64,000 nt of DNA from Ovoidimarina sp038744785 (GCA_038744785.1 JBCDLX010000001.1:1-64000), one strand, 5' to 3'; shown: positions 1 to 9,343, counted from the first letter of the stretch. Notes: generated from the sequence alone by a model not told the origin. Translations and numbers: made by a program.

Positions 1-199
1 GCGCGATCAGTTCGTCGGCATTCCCCTCGATCCGATTGATCGTGATGCCCGTCGCTTCCGTGAAGTCCGAGTAAAGGCGTTCGTCCGTGTCATAGTGCCG
101 CGATGAGTAAAGGTTCAACTCACCATTGGCAAAGGCGGGTGCTACGGCTCCGGCCAACAGTGCGGCAGCAGCGGTGGCGGTAACGAGATGGCGGGACAT
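1..199 (-). CDS. Fe(3+) ABC transporter substrate-binding protein (5' part only)
   Basis: Only the first 66 residues are in the window; the rest lies beyond base 1. The protein begins with a Sec signal peptide ending near residue 25 (APAFA then NGELN), followed by a segment containing YSSRHYDTDERLY and the motif INRIEGNADELI. These are hallmarks of the FutA/IdiA type of periplasmic ferric-iron-binding proteins, where the first tyrosine region contributes to iron coordination. The start is supported by AAGGGAG eight bases upstream. The permease and ATPase genes are not visible. The upstream 120 bases hold a TTGACC element, but I could not identify a convincing iron-regulator box. Confidence 0.85.
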   Translation of the reverse strand, partial: MSRHLVTATAAAALLAGAVAPAFANGELNLYSSRHYDTDERLYSDFTEATGITINRIEGNADELIA

Positions 200-319
200 T
201 CGGGTCTCCCTTGTTGCCAGATTATTCCTGAGTGCTTTACTCGGGAAAAGAAATCGCAAGGTCAAGCCCCTTTCTGACTGTTATAGCCAAAAAAACAGTG
301 GATATTTGATTGATGTTTT

Positions 320-1441
320 CTATCGATCGCGGTCTACAACGACAGTTGCGTCGTAATCGTAGAGCCAATTAAAGCGGCGCATTGCAGCATTGGGCGCGAG
401 CCGACCACCAAGCCAAAGCGCAGCATGCGCTGCGCGGCGCGCGGCACCGCGCAAGTGGTAATTCGTGGCGTTCGCCGTTGCCGCGTCGATTACCCGATTC
501 ACACGCTGCTCGCGCAGTGTCTGATAGACGTCTAGCGCCCTTGCACCATCGAATCGACCAAGTGCAGCCGCAAGCACCGCCGCATCTTCGAGCGCCAAGT
601 TTGCACCCTGTGCCAGAAACGGAAGTGTCGGATGCGCCGCGTCACCCAACAAAACCGCGCCGCCCCCGTACCAACGCGCGGCAACCGGATGGCGGAAAAG
701 GCCCCAAAGATTCACGGACTCGACCCGAGAGAGCCACGTGTGAACAGGTTCGGCAAACGCGGCAAACGCAGAACGGACGATCGTCGGATCGTCATCATAG
801 TGCCAGCCCTCTTCAGCCCAGCCAGCGCGTTCTTCGACGGCGACAATATTGCGGAGACCCCGTGCCAACGGGTAGCTGACAAGATGACGACCAGGACCCA
901 TGAACACCTCGGCAACAGGCGCGGCGCCCGGATCGTGGATAATCGCACGCCAGGCGACTTGTCCGGTGAAGTGGGGTGTTTCATCGGGGTTAAGTTGCGC
1001 TCGATGCAAGGATTTCAGGCCGTCTGCGGCGACCGTCAGCCCCGAAGCGCCTGGAGCACGGCGCGCACCGAGCCGGATCATTACCCCCGCATCGCGCGCG
1101 CCCCTTTCCAAAACCTCGATCAGGCGGGCCCGGTGAACAAACAGATACGCACCGGAGGCGCGGCCAAGATCCATGCTAAGAACCGGACGCCCCGTTAGCC
1201 CGTCGCGCAGTACAACGCCCGCCCCCCTGACAGAGGTGCCGCACAACACCTCGGCCAGTCCGAGTGCTTTCATAACACGCATACCGTTCGGACTGATCTG
1301 TAGACCGGCACCGACTTCTTCGATGGCGGGCGCTTGTTCATAGAGCGTCACCTGTGCGCCGCCGAGTGCAAGCGCACGCGCCACGGCGAGCCCGCCGACA
1401 CCCCCGCCCGCCACAGCAATCTGTTGCCCGCTCAAAGCCAT
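320..1441 (-). CDS. FAD-dependent monooxygenase (salicylate hydroxylase / UbiH-like)
   Basis: A 373-residue class A flavoprotein hydroxylase. Residues 8-30 hold the dinucleotide-binding GGGVGGLAVA fold followed by the acidic end of beta-2 (LYEQ), and near residue 285 the second FAD motif GDAAHPTLPFLAQG is intact. Proteins of this family use NAD(P)H and oxygen to hydroxylate aromatic acids such as salicylate or 6-hydroxynicotinate; the substrate cannot be told from sequence. An in-frame start 26 codons upstream exists, but the FAD fold begins only a few residues after the ATG at 1441, so I use that. It lies upstream of and in the same direction as the iron-binding protein gene, with 120 bases between them, so they are probably separate units. 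Confidence 0.85.
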   Translation of the reverse strand: MALSGQQIAVAGGGVGGLAVARALALGGAQVTLYEQAPAIEEVGAGLQISPNGMRVMKALGLAEVLCGTSVRGAGVVLRDGLTGRPVLSMDLGRASGAYLFVHRARLIEVLERGARDAGVMIRLGARRAPGASGLTVAADGLKSLHRAQLNPDETPHFTGQVAWRAIIHDPGAAPVAEVFMGPGRHLVSYPLARGLRNIVAVEERAGWAEEGWHYDDDPTIVRSAFAAFAEPVHTWLSRVESVNLWGLFRHPVAARWYGGGAVLLGDAAHPTLPFLAQGANLALEDAAVLAAALGRFDGARALDVYQTLREQRVNRVIDAATANATNYHLRGAARRAAHAALWLGGRLAPNAAMRRFNWLYDYDATVVVDRDR

Positions 1442-1547
1442 TGCGGCACTCCGGAATGGCTTGAATTCAGACCTGTTCGCATACACCCGAGAAAGACGCC
1501 GCGCTACATCGGGTGTCAACCCAAACGGCCCGGACTTGATCTACCAA

Positions 1548-1580
1548 AGAAAAACGCCGGAACCGATAACGGCTCCGGCG
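1548..1580 (-). terminator. Intrinsic terminator of dksA
   Basis: On the minus strand the arms CGCCGGA and TCCGGCG pair perfectly (1555-1561 with 1574-1580), extended inside by CCG/CGG, and a TTTTTCTTT tract follows. It lies about 60 bases past the dksA stop and separates dksA from the monooxygenase gene. Confidence 0.85.
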
Positions 1581-1637
1581 CCCCTCCTCCTCCCAAAGAA
1601 GGGTTGGCCGCCCATCTCACGCGGGCGGTCCCAGATC

Positions 1638-2111
1638 TTAGTCGTCGCGGTGCACCTTCTCGCGCCGTTCGTGGCGCTCCTGCGCCTCCAAGCTGAGTGT
1701 GGTAGTGGGACGTGCCACGAGACGCTTTAGCGAAATCGGTTCGCCGGTATCCTGACAATACCCAAACTCGCCTTCGTCGATTCGGCGCAGTGCCGAGTCG
1801 ATTTTGGCAACGAGCTTGCGCTGACGGTCGCGGATCCGCAGTTCCAGCGCCCGATCAGTCTCTTCGCTCGCGCGGTCGGCGATATCAGGGATATTGCGGG
1901 TGCCGTCTTGCAAGCCGGCAATGGTCGATTTGGACTCACTGAGCAGATCCTGCTTCTGTCTCAGAAGCTCACGCCGAAACCATTCAAGTTGACGATCGTT
2001 CATGAAGGGTTCGTCTTCGGCCGGACGATAGTCGTCGGGCAGGAAAACTTCGGGCTTCATTCCAGTTCCCTTTTCTGTGGCGGCGGTCGCGTTGGCACTC
2101 GAGTCACTCAT
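1638..2111 (-). CDS. dksA: RNA polymerase-binding transcription factor DksA
   Basis: 157 residues with the N-terminal coiled-coil of DksA, including the tip region DIADRASEETDRALEL that inserts into the RNA polymerase secondary channel, then the globular end (GEFGYCQDTGEPI). The family modulates rRNA and amino-acid promoters together with ppGpp. The zinc finger is degenerate: only the first of four canonical cysteines is present, as is known for the main DksA of Rhodobacterales. The start at 2111 has a strong AAGGAGG six bases upstream. A second ATG at 2060 (MKPEVFLPDDY) matches the usual family N-terminus and could be the start instead. Confidence 0.92.
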   Translation of the reverse strand: MSDSSANATAATEKGTGMKPEVFLPDDYRPAEDEPFMNDRQLEWFRRELLRQKQDLLSESKSTIAGLQDGTRNIPDIADRASEETDRALELRIRDRQRKLVAKIDSALRRIDEGEFGYCQDTGEPISLKRLVARPTTTLSLEAQERHERREKVHRDD

Positions 2112-2242
2112 TCGCGCCTCCTTGGAGCGGGGACATAACGCAAGCCCCCGCCCTTGTCACGCCCCCTTCGCGGCTTATTGAAGGCGGCTGTTTGCCGCGC
2201 TAGGTTGCCGCGAGCGATGTGGGCGAGATCATTGGAATTCCC

Positions 2243-3082
2243 ATGAAATTTTCCGGAACCGACGCATATGTTGCGCCTCCCGACCTGACCGTTGCCGTAA
2301 ATGCAACAGTGACCCTTGAACGCCCGCTACTGGTGAAGGGCGAACCAGGAACCGGAAAAACCGAGCTCGCGCGTCAGGTCGCGGAATCGCTTGGCCTTCC
2401 GCTGATCGAATGGCATGTCAAATCGACAACCCGTGCGCAGCAGGGACTTTATGAGTACGACGCCGTCAGCCGCCTCAGAGACAGTCAGCTTGGCGAGGCA
2501 AAGGTCCATGACGTCCGGAACTACATTCGCAAGGGCAAGCTCTGGCAGGCGTTCGAAGCGGATCAAAAAGTAGTTCTTCTGATCGACGAGATCGACAAGG
2601 CCGATATCGAGTTTCCAAACGACCTTTTGCAGGAACTCGACCGGATGGAGTTTCACGTCTATGAAACCGGAGAGACCGTCCGGGCCAGACGCAGACCGAT
2701 CGTCATCATCACCTCTAACAACGAGAAAGAGCTGCCCGACGCGTTCTTGCGCCGGTGTTTCTTCCATTACATCCGCTTTCCCGACATGGAAACGATGCGT
2801 GCCATTGTTGAGGTCCATCACCCGGGGATCAAGGCGTCTCTGCTGACTGCGGCATTGACCCAGTTCTACGAGGTCCGTGACGTCCAAGGCCTTAAGAAGA
2901 AACCATCGACATCGGAGGTGCTCGATTGGTTGAAACTCTTGCTGGCCGAGGATCTGAGCGCCGAGGACCTCAAAACCGACGGCGGTTCAATGCTTCCGAA
3001 ACTGCACGGGGCGCTTCTTAAGAACGAACAGGACGTCCATCTGTTTGAGCGCCTCGCATTCATGGCGCGGGGCCGAGGGTGA
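2243..3082 (+). CDS. MoxR family AAA+ ATPase
   Basis: 279 residues. Walker A is GEPGTGKTE near residue 35, Walker B is LLIDEIDKAD near residue 115, and sensor and arginine-finger regions follow (ITSNNEKELPDAFLRRC). MoxR ATPases act as chaperones that remodel or insert cofactors, usually with a VWA-domain partner. The partner of the usual type is encoded at 6036-7220, three kilobases downstream. A GTG at 2219 is an alternative start, but the family N-terminus MKFSGTDAYV begins at 2243. Confidence 0.88.
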   Translation: MKFSGTDAYVAPPDLTVAVNATVTLERPLLVKGEPGTGKTELARQVAESLGLPLIEWHVKSTTRAQQGLYEYDAVSRLRDSQLGEAKVHDVRNYIRKGKLWQAFEADQKVVLLIDEIDKADIEFPNDLLQELDRMEFHVYETGETVRARRRPIVIITSNNEKELPDAFLRRCFFHYIRFPDMETMRAIVEVHHPGIKASLLTAALTQFYEVRDVQGLKKKPSTSEVLDWLKLLLAEDLSAEDLKTDGGSMLPKLHGALLKNEQDVHLFERLAFMARGRG

Positions 3083-3127
3083 TCTTGGTCGAACCGGTCG
3101 TGACCGCGGCGTAAAGCGCACTGTGGC

Positions 3128-4027
3128 ATGCTGCAGGTTCTGACGCATAACATTCTGCCGATCTTTGCGATGCTCGCCCTAGGCTTTGCAATGGGGCGCG
3201 GAAGGATTGCCTCGGCGTCCGAGGCGCGCGCTTTAAACCGTATCGCGTTTCTGGTTTTGCAGCCCCCGCTGATCTTTCTTCTGATTACCCAGAACGACCT
3301 TGGATCGTTCGATCTTTATGCGTTGACGCTTTACTTCGTCGCCGAGGCGGTGACCTTCATTTTTAGCTACGCGGCGGCCAGATACCTGTTTCGGCGAGAG
3401 ATCGCCGAGGCCTGGCTTCTGGCCATGTGCGTCGTGTTCGTAAATTCGCTTCTCTATGTGGGTCCGATTTCGTACCTGATCTATGGCCAGACGGCCGCGC
3501 TGCCGATCACCGCGATCGTGGTTCTGGACGCGACTGTGTGGTTCTCCTTCTTCATCATCTCGATGGAACTGATTGTGGGTCGCCCGACGAAACGCGTTGC
3601 GGCGCGGCGCATCTTCTCAAATCCGGTTATCGTGACCATAGCACTTTCGCTTGGCATCAGTCTTCTGGGCTTAGATGTGACGGAGCCAGTCAAAACAGCT
3701 GCCAACTTTGCGGGCTCCGCTGCCGCGCCCCTTACTCTGTTCGCCCTTGGAGTAACGCTTTCGGCACACAGTCTTACGCCGAACCCGACAGTCATCGGCA
3801 TATCGGCGCTGAAGCTTCTGTTCTTTCCGTTTCTGGTCTGGGCGTGCCTAGCTGTCTTTGAACCGGGCAACCCGTGGAGTGACCTTTTTGTCCTGAACGC
3901 CGCCGGACCTTCGGGTATGATGGCCTTCGCCCTTGCCATGCTCTACGGCGTCAGGACAGACTGCATTGCACCTGTGATAATCTGGACCAGCACTCTGTCA
4001 CTTTTATCCCTGGCCTGGCTTGCATGA
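3128..4027 (+). CDS. AEC family transporter (auxin efflux carrier fold)
   Basis: 299 residues, almost entirely hydrophobic, with about eight to ten membrane segments arranged as two repeats. The start MLQVLTHNILPIFAMLALG and the late NAAGPSGMMAFALAMLYG segment are characteristic of bacterial AEC permeases, which export or import small organic anions such as malate or malonate. The substrate is not predictable. Its stop overlaps the start of the next gene by four bases (ATGA), indicating translational coupling. Confidence 0.85.
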   Translation: MLQVLTHNILPIFAMLALGFAMGRGRIASASEARALNRIAFLVLQPPLIFLLITQNDLGSFDLYALTLYFVAEAVTFIFSYAAARYLFRREIAEAWLLAMCVVFVNSLLYVGPISYLIYGQTAALPITAIVVLDATVWFSFFIISMELIVGRPTKRVAARRIFSNPVIVTIALSLGISLLGLDVTEPVKTAANFAGSAAAPLTLFALGVTLSAHSLTPNPTVIGISALKLLFFPFLVWACLAVFEPGNPWSDLFVLNAAGPSGMMAFALAMLYGVRTDCIAPVIIWTSTLSLLSLAWLA

Positions 4028-4470
4028 CGGTAACAATCCGTCCCCTCGCCCGCGCAGATTCAGCGGAATGGCAGCGCTTGTGGCGCGCCTATCTTGCGTT
4101 CTATGACACGCAGCTGCCCCGGGAAACGTACACGACCTATTTCGAACGCCTGCTTGGAAGCGATCCCCAAGATTACCACGGACTTTTGGCCGAACAGAAT
4201 GGACAGCCCGTCGGTCTGGCCCATTTCGTGTTTCATCGCCATGGCTGGAAGGTCGAAAACGTGTGTTACTTGCAAGATCTATACGCCGATCCCGAGGTTC
4301 GGGGACAAGGCGTCGGGCGAGCGCTGATCGAGGCGGTTTATGTCGCCGCAGACAGTGCCGGCTGCCCATCCGTCTACTGGTTGACGCAGGATTTCAACCA
4401 CACTGCCCGGCAGCTTTACGACCGGGTCGGACGACAAACCCCCTTCATCAAATACGAGCGCGCACTATGA
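4024..4470 (+). CDS. GNAT family N-acetyltransferase
   Basis: 148 residues. The acetyl-CoA pyrophosphate-binding motif A is clear: YADPEVRGQGVGRALIEAV around residues 88-106. The C-terminus has the usual aromatic ending (TRQ-LYDRVG). GNAT proteins transfer an acetyl group from acetyl-CoA to an amine; the acceptor is unknown. It overlaps both neighbours by four bases and so belongs to a coupled run from the AEC transporter to the small membrane protein. Confidence 0.88.
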   Translation: MTVTIRPLARADSAEWQRLWRAYLAFYDTQLPRETYTTYFERLLGSDPQDYHGLLAEQNGQPVGLAHFVFHRHGWKVENVCYLQDLYADPEVRGQGVGRALIEAVYVAADSAGCPSVYWLTQDFNHTARQLYDRVGRQTPFIKYERAL

Positions 4471-5831
4471 TCAGGCTTCTGCCGCTTTTTGCCGGGCTGG
4501 TCTTGGCAGCGTGTACAGCAACCGCGCCGGTCGAGCGCCGCGCCGCGCCCGAAATCGAACTGCCGCCGATGAAGACGTTCGGCACACCCAAAGCTCAGCG
4601 TCCGCAACGGTCGAACCGCACAATTGCGGCAGACATTATGGACCTGAGTTTTAGGCTGGAATCCGGGCGCGTGCTGCCAGTTCTGACCCGGTTTGAAGGA
4701 CCGATCAGCGTCCGGGTTGTCGGACCGGCGCCGCGCAGTCTGACGACGGATCTCGACCGCCTGATCAAACGGATGCGGACCGAGGCAGGAATTGATATCT
4801 CGCGCGTGGCATCAAACACGGACGCGTCGATCACGATTGAGGTCCTGTCGCGCCGGGAGCTTCAGCGCGCAGTGCCGCAGGCGGCCTGCTTCGTCGTCCC
4901 CAGGATCACGTCCTGGGATGAGTTCCGCCGCAATCGGCGCGGTCCGGCGCTGGATTGGACCACGCTTCGCGTGCGCGAAAAGATGGCGATCTTCCTGCCC
5001 GGAGACGTCAGCCCGCAGGAAATTCGCGATTGCCTGCATGAAGAGCTGGCGCAAGCGGTCGGGCCGCTGAACGACCTCTATAGGCTGTCGGATTCGGTCT
5101 TCAACGACGACAATTTCCACACCGTCCTGACCGGGTTTGACATGCTGGTTCTGAGGACGCTTTACGCGCCGGAACTGCGGTCGGGCATGACCCCGCAAGA
5201 GGTGGCCGACCGCCTGCCCGCAATTTTGGCCCGGCTTAACCCCGGCGGACGCCGCGCCGCAGATGGAGCGATGGGCGACACACCGCGGGCCTGGATCGAC
5301 GCGATCGAAACCGCGCTGGGCCCGCGCACCACGCCAACACGGCGACGAAGCGCGGCGCGCGAAGCAGTGCAGATTGCCCGCCAGCAGGGCTGGCGTGACA
5401 CACGTGCTGCGTTCTCGCTCTACGCGCTAGGACGTCTTTCGATCGGAACGGAACCGGATTTGGCGATGACCGCCTTTCTGCAATCGGGCACATTGTACCG
5501 CGCGGGGCGCGACACCGATCTTCAAGCGGCCCACGTCGCGATGCAACTGGCCGCCTTCGCGCTTTCGGCAGGGCAAGCAGAAATCGCGCTCGAGATCGTG
5601 GACCGGAACATCGCGCCCGTGCGCCGGGCAGAAAACGCCGCCCTTCTATCCACGCTTCTCATGGTCAAGGCGGAATCGCTTGAAATCCTCGGCCGCCGCG
5701 CCGAGGCCCGCACAGTCCGCCAGGAAGCACTCGGCTGGGCACGCTATGGTTTCGGATCATCGACCGAGGTACGGCTTAGACTGGAAGAGATCGCGGCGCT
5801 TAGCCCACGTGCGCGGGCGCCGTCACTGTGA
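4467..5831 (+). CDS. DUF2927 domain lipoprotein
   Basis: 454 residues starting with a lipoprotein signal peptide (MIRLLPLFAGLVLAACTA), so the mature protein should be lipidated on the cysteine near residue 16. The central part (residues about 60-230) matches the DUF2927 type, with a conserved CLHEELAQAVGPLNDLYRLS segment whose HEE resembles a metal-binding site. The C-terminal third is helical and repeat-like, similar to TPR helices. The function is unknown. The start at 4467 overlaps the GNAT stop; longer in-frame starts would run through the GNAT gene and can be dismissed. Confidence 0.82.
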   Translation: MIRLLPLFAGLVLAACTATAPVERRAAPEIELPPMKTFGTPKAQRPQRSNRTIAADIMDLSFRLESGRVLPVLTRFEGPISVRVVGPAPRSLTTDLDRLIKRMRTEAGIDISRVASNTDASITIEVLSRRELQRAVPQAACFVVPRITSWDEFRRNRRGPALDWTTLRVREKMAIFLPGDVSPQEIRDCLHEELAQAVGPLNDLYRLSDSVFNDDNFHTVLTGFDMLVLRTLYAPELRSGMTPQEVADRLPAILARLNPGGRRAADGAMGDTPRAWIDAIETALGPRTTPTRRRSAAREAVQIARQQGWRDTRAAFSLYALGRLSIGTEPDLAMTAFLQSGTLYRAGRDTDLQAAHVAMQLAAFALSAGQAEIALEIVDRNIAPVRRAENAALLSTLLMVKAESLEILGRRAEARTVRQEALGWARYGFGSSTEVRLRLEEIAALSPRARAPSL

Positions 5832-5995
5832 TCCTTGCGATTTGTACAGTCTTGGGGGGCGCGCTTTGGGGCGCGAGCGTCGCGCGGCGTCGCGGCGGCA
5901 AGCGGGCTGATATGGCGCAATACGCGGCCGGCTACGCGATCGCTCTGACAGTGCTTGGGCTGTTTGTGTCGGTGCTGATCGGACAGTTCGGCTAA
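5828..5995 (+). CDS. Small two-helix membrane protein
   Basis: A 55-residue reading frame opening with GTG at 5828, overlapping the stop of the lipoprotein gene (GTGA). It has a hydrophobic helix at residues 1-17, a basic loop (ARRRGGKR) and a second hydrophobic helix at residues 33-52, ending QFG. The tight overlap, the positive-inside loop and the absence of any other gene between 5831 and 6036 support it as real. The function is unknown. Confidence 0.7.
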   Translation: MILAICTVLGGALWGASVARRRGGKRADMAQYAAGYAIALTVLGLFVSVLIGQFG

Positions 5996-6035
5996 GCCCT
6001 TCCCCGCGCCTGCGATCTGCGCGACAAGGGTACGG

Positions 6036-7220
6036 ATGTTTATTCCGTTCTTCGATACGCTCCGCGCCCATCGCATTCCGGTCTCGTTGCGCGAATACCT
6101 GGCCTTCCTTGATGGGATGGCGGCGGGGCTCGCGACTTACGACGTCGAAGGGTTCTACTATCTAGCCCGCGCCGCGATGGTGAAGGACGAACGCCACCTT
6201 GACCGTTTCGATCAAGCGTTTGCGGCGGCCTTTGAAGGGCTTGAAACCATACGCGTAGAGGACGTTCTGGACGCTGTCGACCTGCCGTCCGACTGGCTGG
6301 TGAAGATGGCGGAAAAGCATCTGAGCGTCGAGGAACGGGCCGAGATCGAGGCGCTTGGCGGCTTCGACAAGCTGATACAGACGCTGCGCGAGCGGCTTAA
6401 AGCGCAACAGGGCCGCCACCAAGGCGGATCGAAATGGATCGGCACCGCTGGCACGTCGCCTTTTGGAGCCTATGGTTTCAATCCCGAAGGCGTCCGCATC
6501 GGACAAGACGAAAGCCGTCACCAGCGGGCGATAAAGGTCTGGGATAAAAGAGATTTTAAGAACCTCGACGACACCGTCGAACTTGGGACGCGCAATATCA
6601 AGGTCGCAATGAAACGCCTTCGCCGCTGGGCGCGGGATGGTGCGGCTGACGAACTGGATCTTGACGGGACGATCCGGTCAACCGCCGAGCACGGCTACCT
6701 CGATGTCCAGACCCGACCAGAGCGGCGCAATGCGGTGAAGGTTCTGATGTTCTTTGATGTGGGCGGTTCGATGGACCCGCATGTCAAAGTGGTGGAAGAG
6801 CTTTTTTCGGCCGCGCGCGCCGAGTTCAAACACCTTGAATACTATTACTTCCACAACTGCCTTTATGAGGGCCTTTGGCGCGATAACCGCCGCCGCTGGA
6901 CCGAGCAAATTCCGACACATGACGTGCTGAACACCTATGGGTCCGACTACAAGTGCATCTTCGTGGGCGACGCGTCGATGTCACCTTATGAAATCGCGAT
7001 GCCTGGCGGCGCCAACGAGCATTGGAACCGCGAAGCTGGTTCGGTCTGGCTTTCGCGCGCCCGCGACCAGTGGCCCGAGAACCTTTGGATCAACCCGGTT
7101 GCCGAACGGCATTGGGGCTACACCCAGTCGATTGCGATGGTCCAGGACATCTTTGGCGCAGACCGGATGGTCCCGATGACCTTAGAGGGAATTGGCCGGG
7201 GAATGAGGGTCTTGGGTTGA
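6036..7220 (+). CDS. VWA domain-containing protein, CoxE type
   Basis: 394 residues. The N-terminal part begins FIPFFDTLRAHRIPVSLREYL, typical of the CoxE-like VWA proteins that work with MoxR ATPases. The VWA fold lies at residues about 215-390; its metal-ion-dependent adhesion site is altered, reading FFDVGGSMDPH where DXSXS is canonical. The cognate MoxR ATPase is at 2243-3082. These pairs are thought to assemble metal cofactors or remodel membrane complexes, but no specific client is visible here. Confidence 0.87.
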   Translation: MFIPFFDTLRAHRIPVSLREYLAFLDGMAAGLATYDVEGFYYLARAAMVKDERHLDRFDQAFAAAFEGLETIRVEDVLDAVDLPSDWLVKMAEKHLSVEERAEIEALGGFDKLIQTLRERLKAQQGRHQGGSKWIGTAGTSPFGAYGFNPEGVRIGQDESRHQRAIKVWDKRDFKNLDDTVELGTRNIKVAMKRLRRWARDGAADELDLDGTIRSTAEHGYLDVQTRPERRNAVKVLMFFDVGGSMDPHVKVVEELFSAARAEFKHLEYYYFHNCLYEGLWRDNRRRWTEQIPTHDVLNTYGSDYKCIFVGDASMSPYEIAMPGGANEHWNREAGSVWLSRARDQWPENLWINPVAERHWGYTQSIAMVQDIFGADRMVPMTLEGIGRGMRVLG

Positions 7221-7300
7221 CTCTTTCTAAACGTGTATGCTCCCCTTTGACCCAAGGTTTAGCATAACTTCAGATAGGATGTTGGTGGGGAGGCACGGGT

Positions 7301-8459
7301 CTTGGTTTTCCAAGCCGTTCAGAATTCGCGGAACTCGTCCTTGCAGCGATGGATGCGTCCACGAAGCCGGAGACCTGGCCAGACGTTTGCGACACAGTCG
7401 TTTGCGCCTTTAATGCGACAGCGTTTTCTGTCTTTCAGTACGATTTTTGCGGTTTGGCGCCCCGACGATTCATACCTCTCGCGAACTGAGAACCACCGCA
7501 GGAGAGGCGATTGAAGAAACCCGATCTGGACCGCCGCCAGCAGAGCGAGACGTGTTCCGACGGTTTGCGGACGCTCCACCGATGGAACTGGTGGCCGAGG
7601 CAGAGCTGTACGGCGTGGCCCATAATCTTGATTATCCCCCCAATTCGCTTCGAGACAATGCGCTGAACGCGCTTAGATCGAGATCCAGAAACGCGGCGAA
7701 AATGAGCGATGTTGGTCCCTACGCGGATGTGGCATCGATTCACCATCCCGTTCTTGGCGCCTAGCTTCCCTGGGAGAAACGTGCAGGCGTGGCAGAGCTT
7801 ATTCCGATTCTTGGAAAAGCCCTCGAATCCCAAGGGATCATCCAATCGCTTGCAGTTGCCTAAGCGCGCCTCATGACCCTCTTCGACCGGCTCGACTTCG
7901 GCGTCGCATTCTGCCGGGCCAACGGGCGCATTCTGTTCGCGAACCGAAGCTTCACGGCGATGGCCGCCGACCGGGACGGTACGACCAATCCAGATAAGGT
8001 GGCGGGTGCGGTGCATGAAGGTGACCTGCGCGCCCTTGCGGCGATGCATGCGGGCGCGCCGAACCCGCGCACGCCACATGACCGGCTTGTGGCCGCTATT
8101 CGCCGGCGTTCTGGCCAGTTGCCGCTGATCGTCAAAGCCATGCCGGTTCGCGAAACAGATATCCGACGGTCAGACACAACACGGCTGATCGTCCTCGACC
8201 CCGAAGACCGGACGCGGCTGAACGCCCTTGGCCTTACCGCCTTCGGGCTCTTGACCGAAGCCGAGCAAGAGGATTTCGAGATGCTGGTCCAGGGCCCTTC
8301 CGCCCCGAAATCGCACTGCGGTTCGACACCACCCAGGAAACGGCCAAAGGCTAACCCAAGACGATCTCTGCCAAGCTGGCATGCCGGTCCCTGCTGGACC
8401 TTGTGAGGCTCGCCATAGCAACGACCGCGCCCGTACGGGAGAATAAACGGTACAGGTAA
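7301..8459 (+). pseudogene. LuxR-family transcriptional regulator, decayed
   Basis: Reading through the lesions gives one continuous LuxR-like protein: a sensor-like N-terminal region (EFAELVLAAMDASTKPETWPD), a middle segment DRLDFGVAFCRANGRILFAN, and a C-terminal helix-turn-helix (LTEAEQEDFEMLVQG, then EIALRFDTTQETAKG, then TISAKLACRSLLDLVRLA). It is broken by TAG at 7762, TAA at 7861, a one-base deletion near 8308 in a run of C, and TAA at about 8352 inside the recognition helix region. No in-frame ATG opens the N-terminus, so the left boundary is approximate. The longest intact piece (7873-8406) lacks a complete DNA-binding domain. Bases 8460-8627 hold nothing I recognise. Confidence 0.72.
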
Positions 8460-8627
8460 TCCACCGGCAGGGGATGACTATGCCTTCATGACGGGCGCCC
8501 AGTTGGACAGCCAAAACCGGTGCCGGGATCTCTGTGGTCAACATCCCCGATGGTCCTCGGGCAGCGCAGTACCAGATGTGAACTCTACCTGTTTGCCGAA
8601 GCGGCCTTTCGACCCCATATCAAGCCC

Positions 8628-9323
8628 ATGTTGAAGCTCGCACCCATCCTTTTGGCCCTTGTCTACGGCATCGCCATGTACCGCTTCTCGGCGTGGCGCA
8701 CAGCGCGGGAACTTGACGCGCGCTCAACAGAACTGGCCGATCCGGTCCTAAAGAAGTTGTGTGATCGGATGGCCGACGCGCTCGACCTGCCTCGGATAAA
8801 GGTCCACATCTATGAGATCGAGCCTGTGAACGGACTCGCCGCACCGGACGGGCGCATCTTCATTACCCGTGGCTTTTACAACCGCTACCGGTCGGGTGAA
8901 GTGACGGCGGACGAAATGGCCAGCGTCATCGCACATGAGCTGGGTCATGTCGCACTTGGGCATTCGCGGCGGCGGATGATCGATTTTTCGGGACAGAACG
9001 CTTTGCGTACGGCGCTTGCAATGGTTCTGTCGCGCTTCTTGCCTGGGATTGGGGTTATCATTGCAAACGGCTTGATGACCCTTCTTGCGGCCCGGCTGTC
9101 CCGATCTGACGAGTACGAGGCGGATGCCTATGCCTCGGCGCTGTTGACGAAAGCGGGGATTGGAACCGGACCGCAAAAGACGCTGTTTACAAAACTTGAG
9201 GCGCTCACGCGGACAAACCTGGGCGCGATGCCAGCCTGGCTTCTTAGCCACCCGAAAACAGCCGAACGGATTAAGGCGATCGAAGCTAACGAAGCAAAAT
9301 GGGGCGAGGTCCCGGCGCCCTGA
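8628..9323 (+). CDS. M48 family metalloprotease
   Basis: 231 residues. An N-terminal hydrophobic segment (residues 1-18) anchors it in the membrane. The zinc-binding HELGH motif is at residues 103-107 and the third ligand glutamate is in RSDEYEADAYA near residue 160, with a hydrophobic stretch between them as in HtpX/Oma1-like proteases. The likely role is membrane or periplasmic protein quality control. Longer in-frame starts run into non-conserved sequence, so the ATG at 8628 is used although no clear ribosome-binding site precedes it. It converges with the CAP gene, leaving 20 bases between the stops. Confidence 0.88.
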   Translation: MLKLAPILLALVYGIAMYRFSAWRTARELDARSTELADPVLKKLCDRMADALDLPRIKVHIYEIEPVNGLAAPDGRIFITRGFYNRYRSGEVTADEMASVIAHELGHVALGHSRRRMIDFSGQNALRTALAMVLSRFLPGIGVIIANGLMTLLAARLSRSDEYEADAYASALLTKAGIGTGPQKTLFTKLEALTRTNLGAMPAWLLSHPKTAERIKAIEANEAKWGEVPAP

Positions 9324-9343
9324 ACCTTTCCATCAGGCGTGGA

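Noticed and set aside
7435..8079. 214-codon minus-strand frame over the LuxR pseudogene
   Set aside because: The plus strand reads as a LuxR-family protein across the lesions, which explains the open frame on the other strand.
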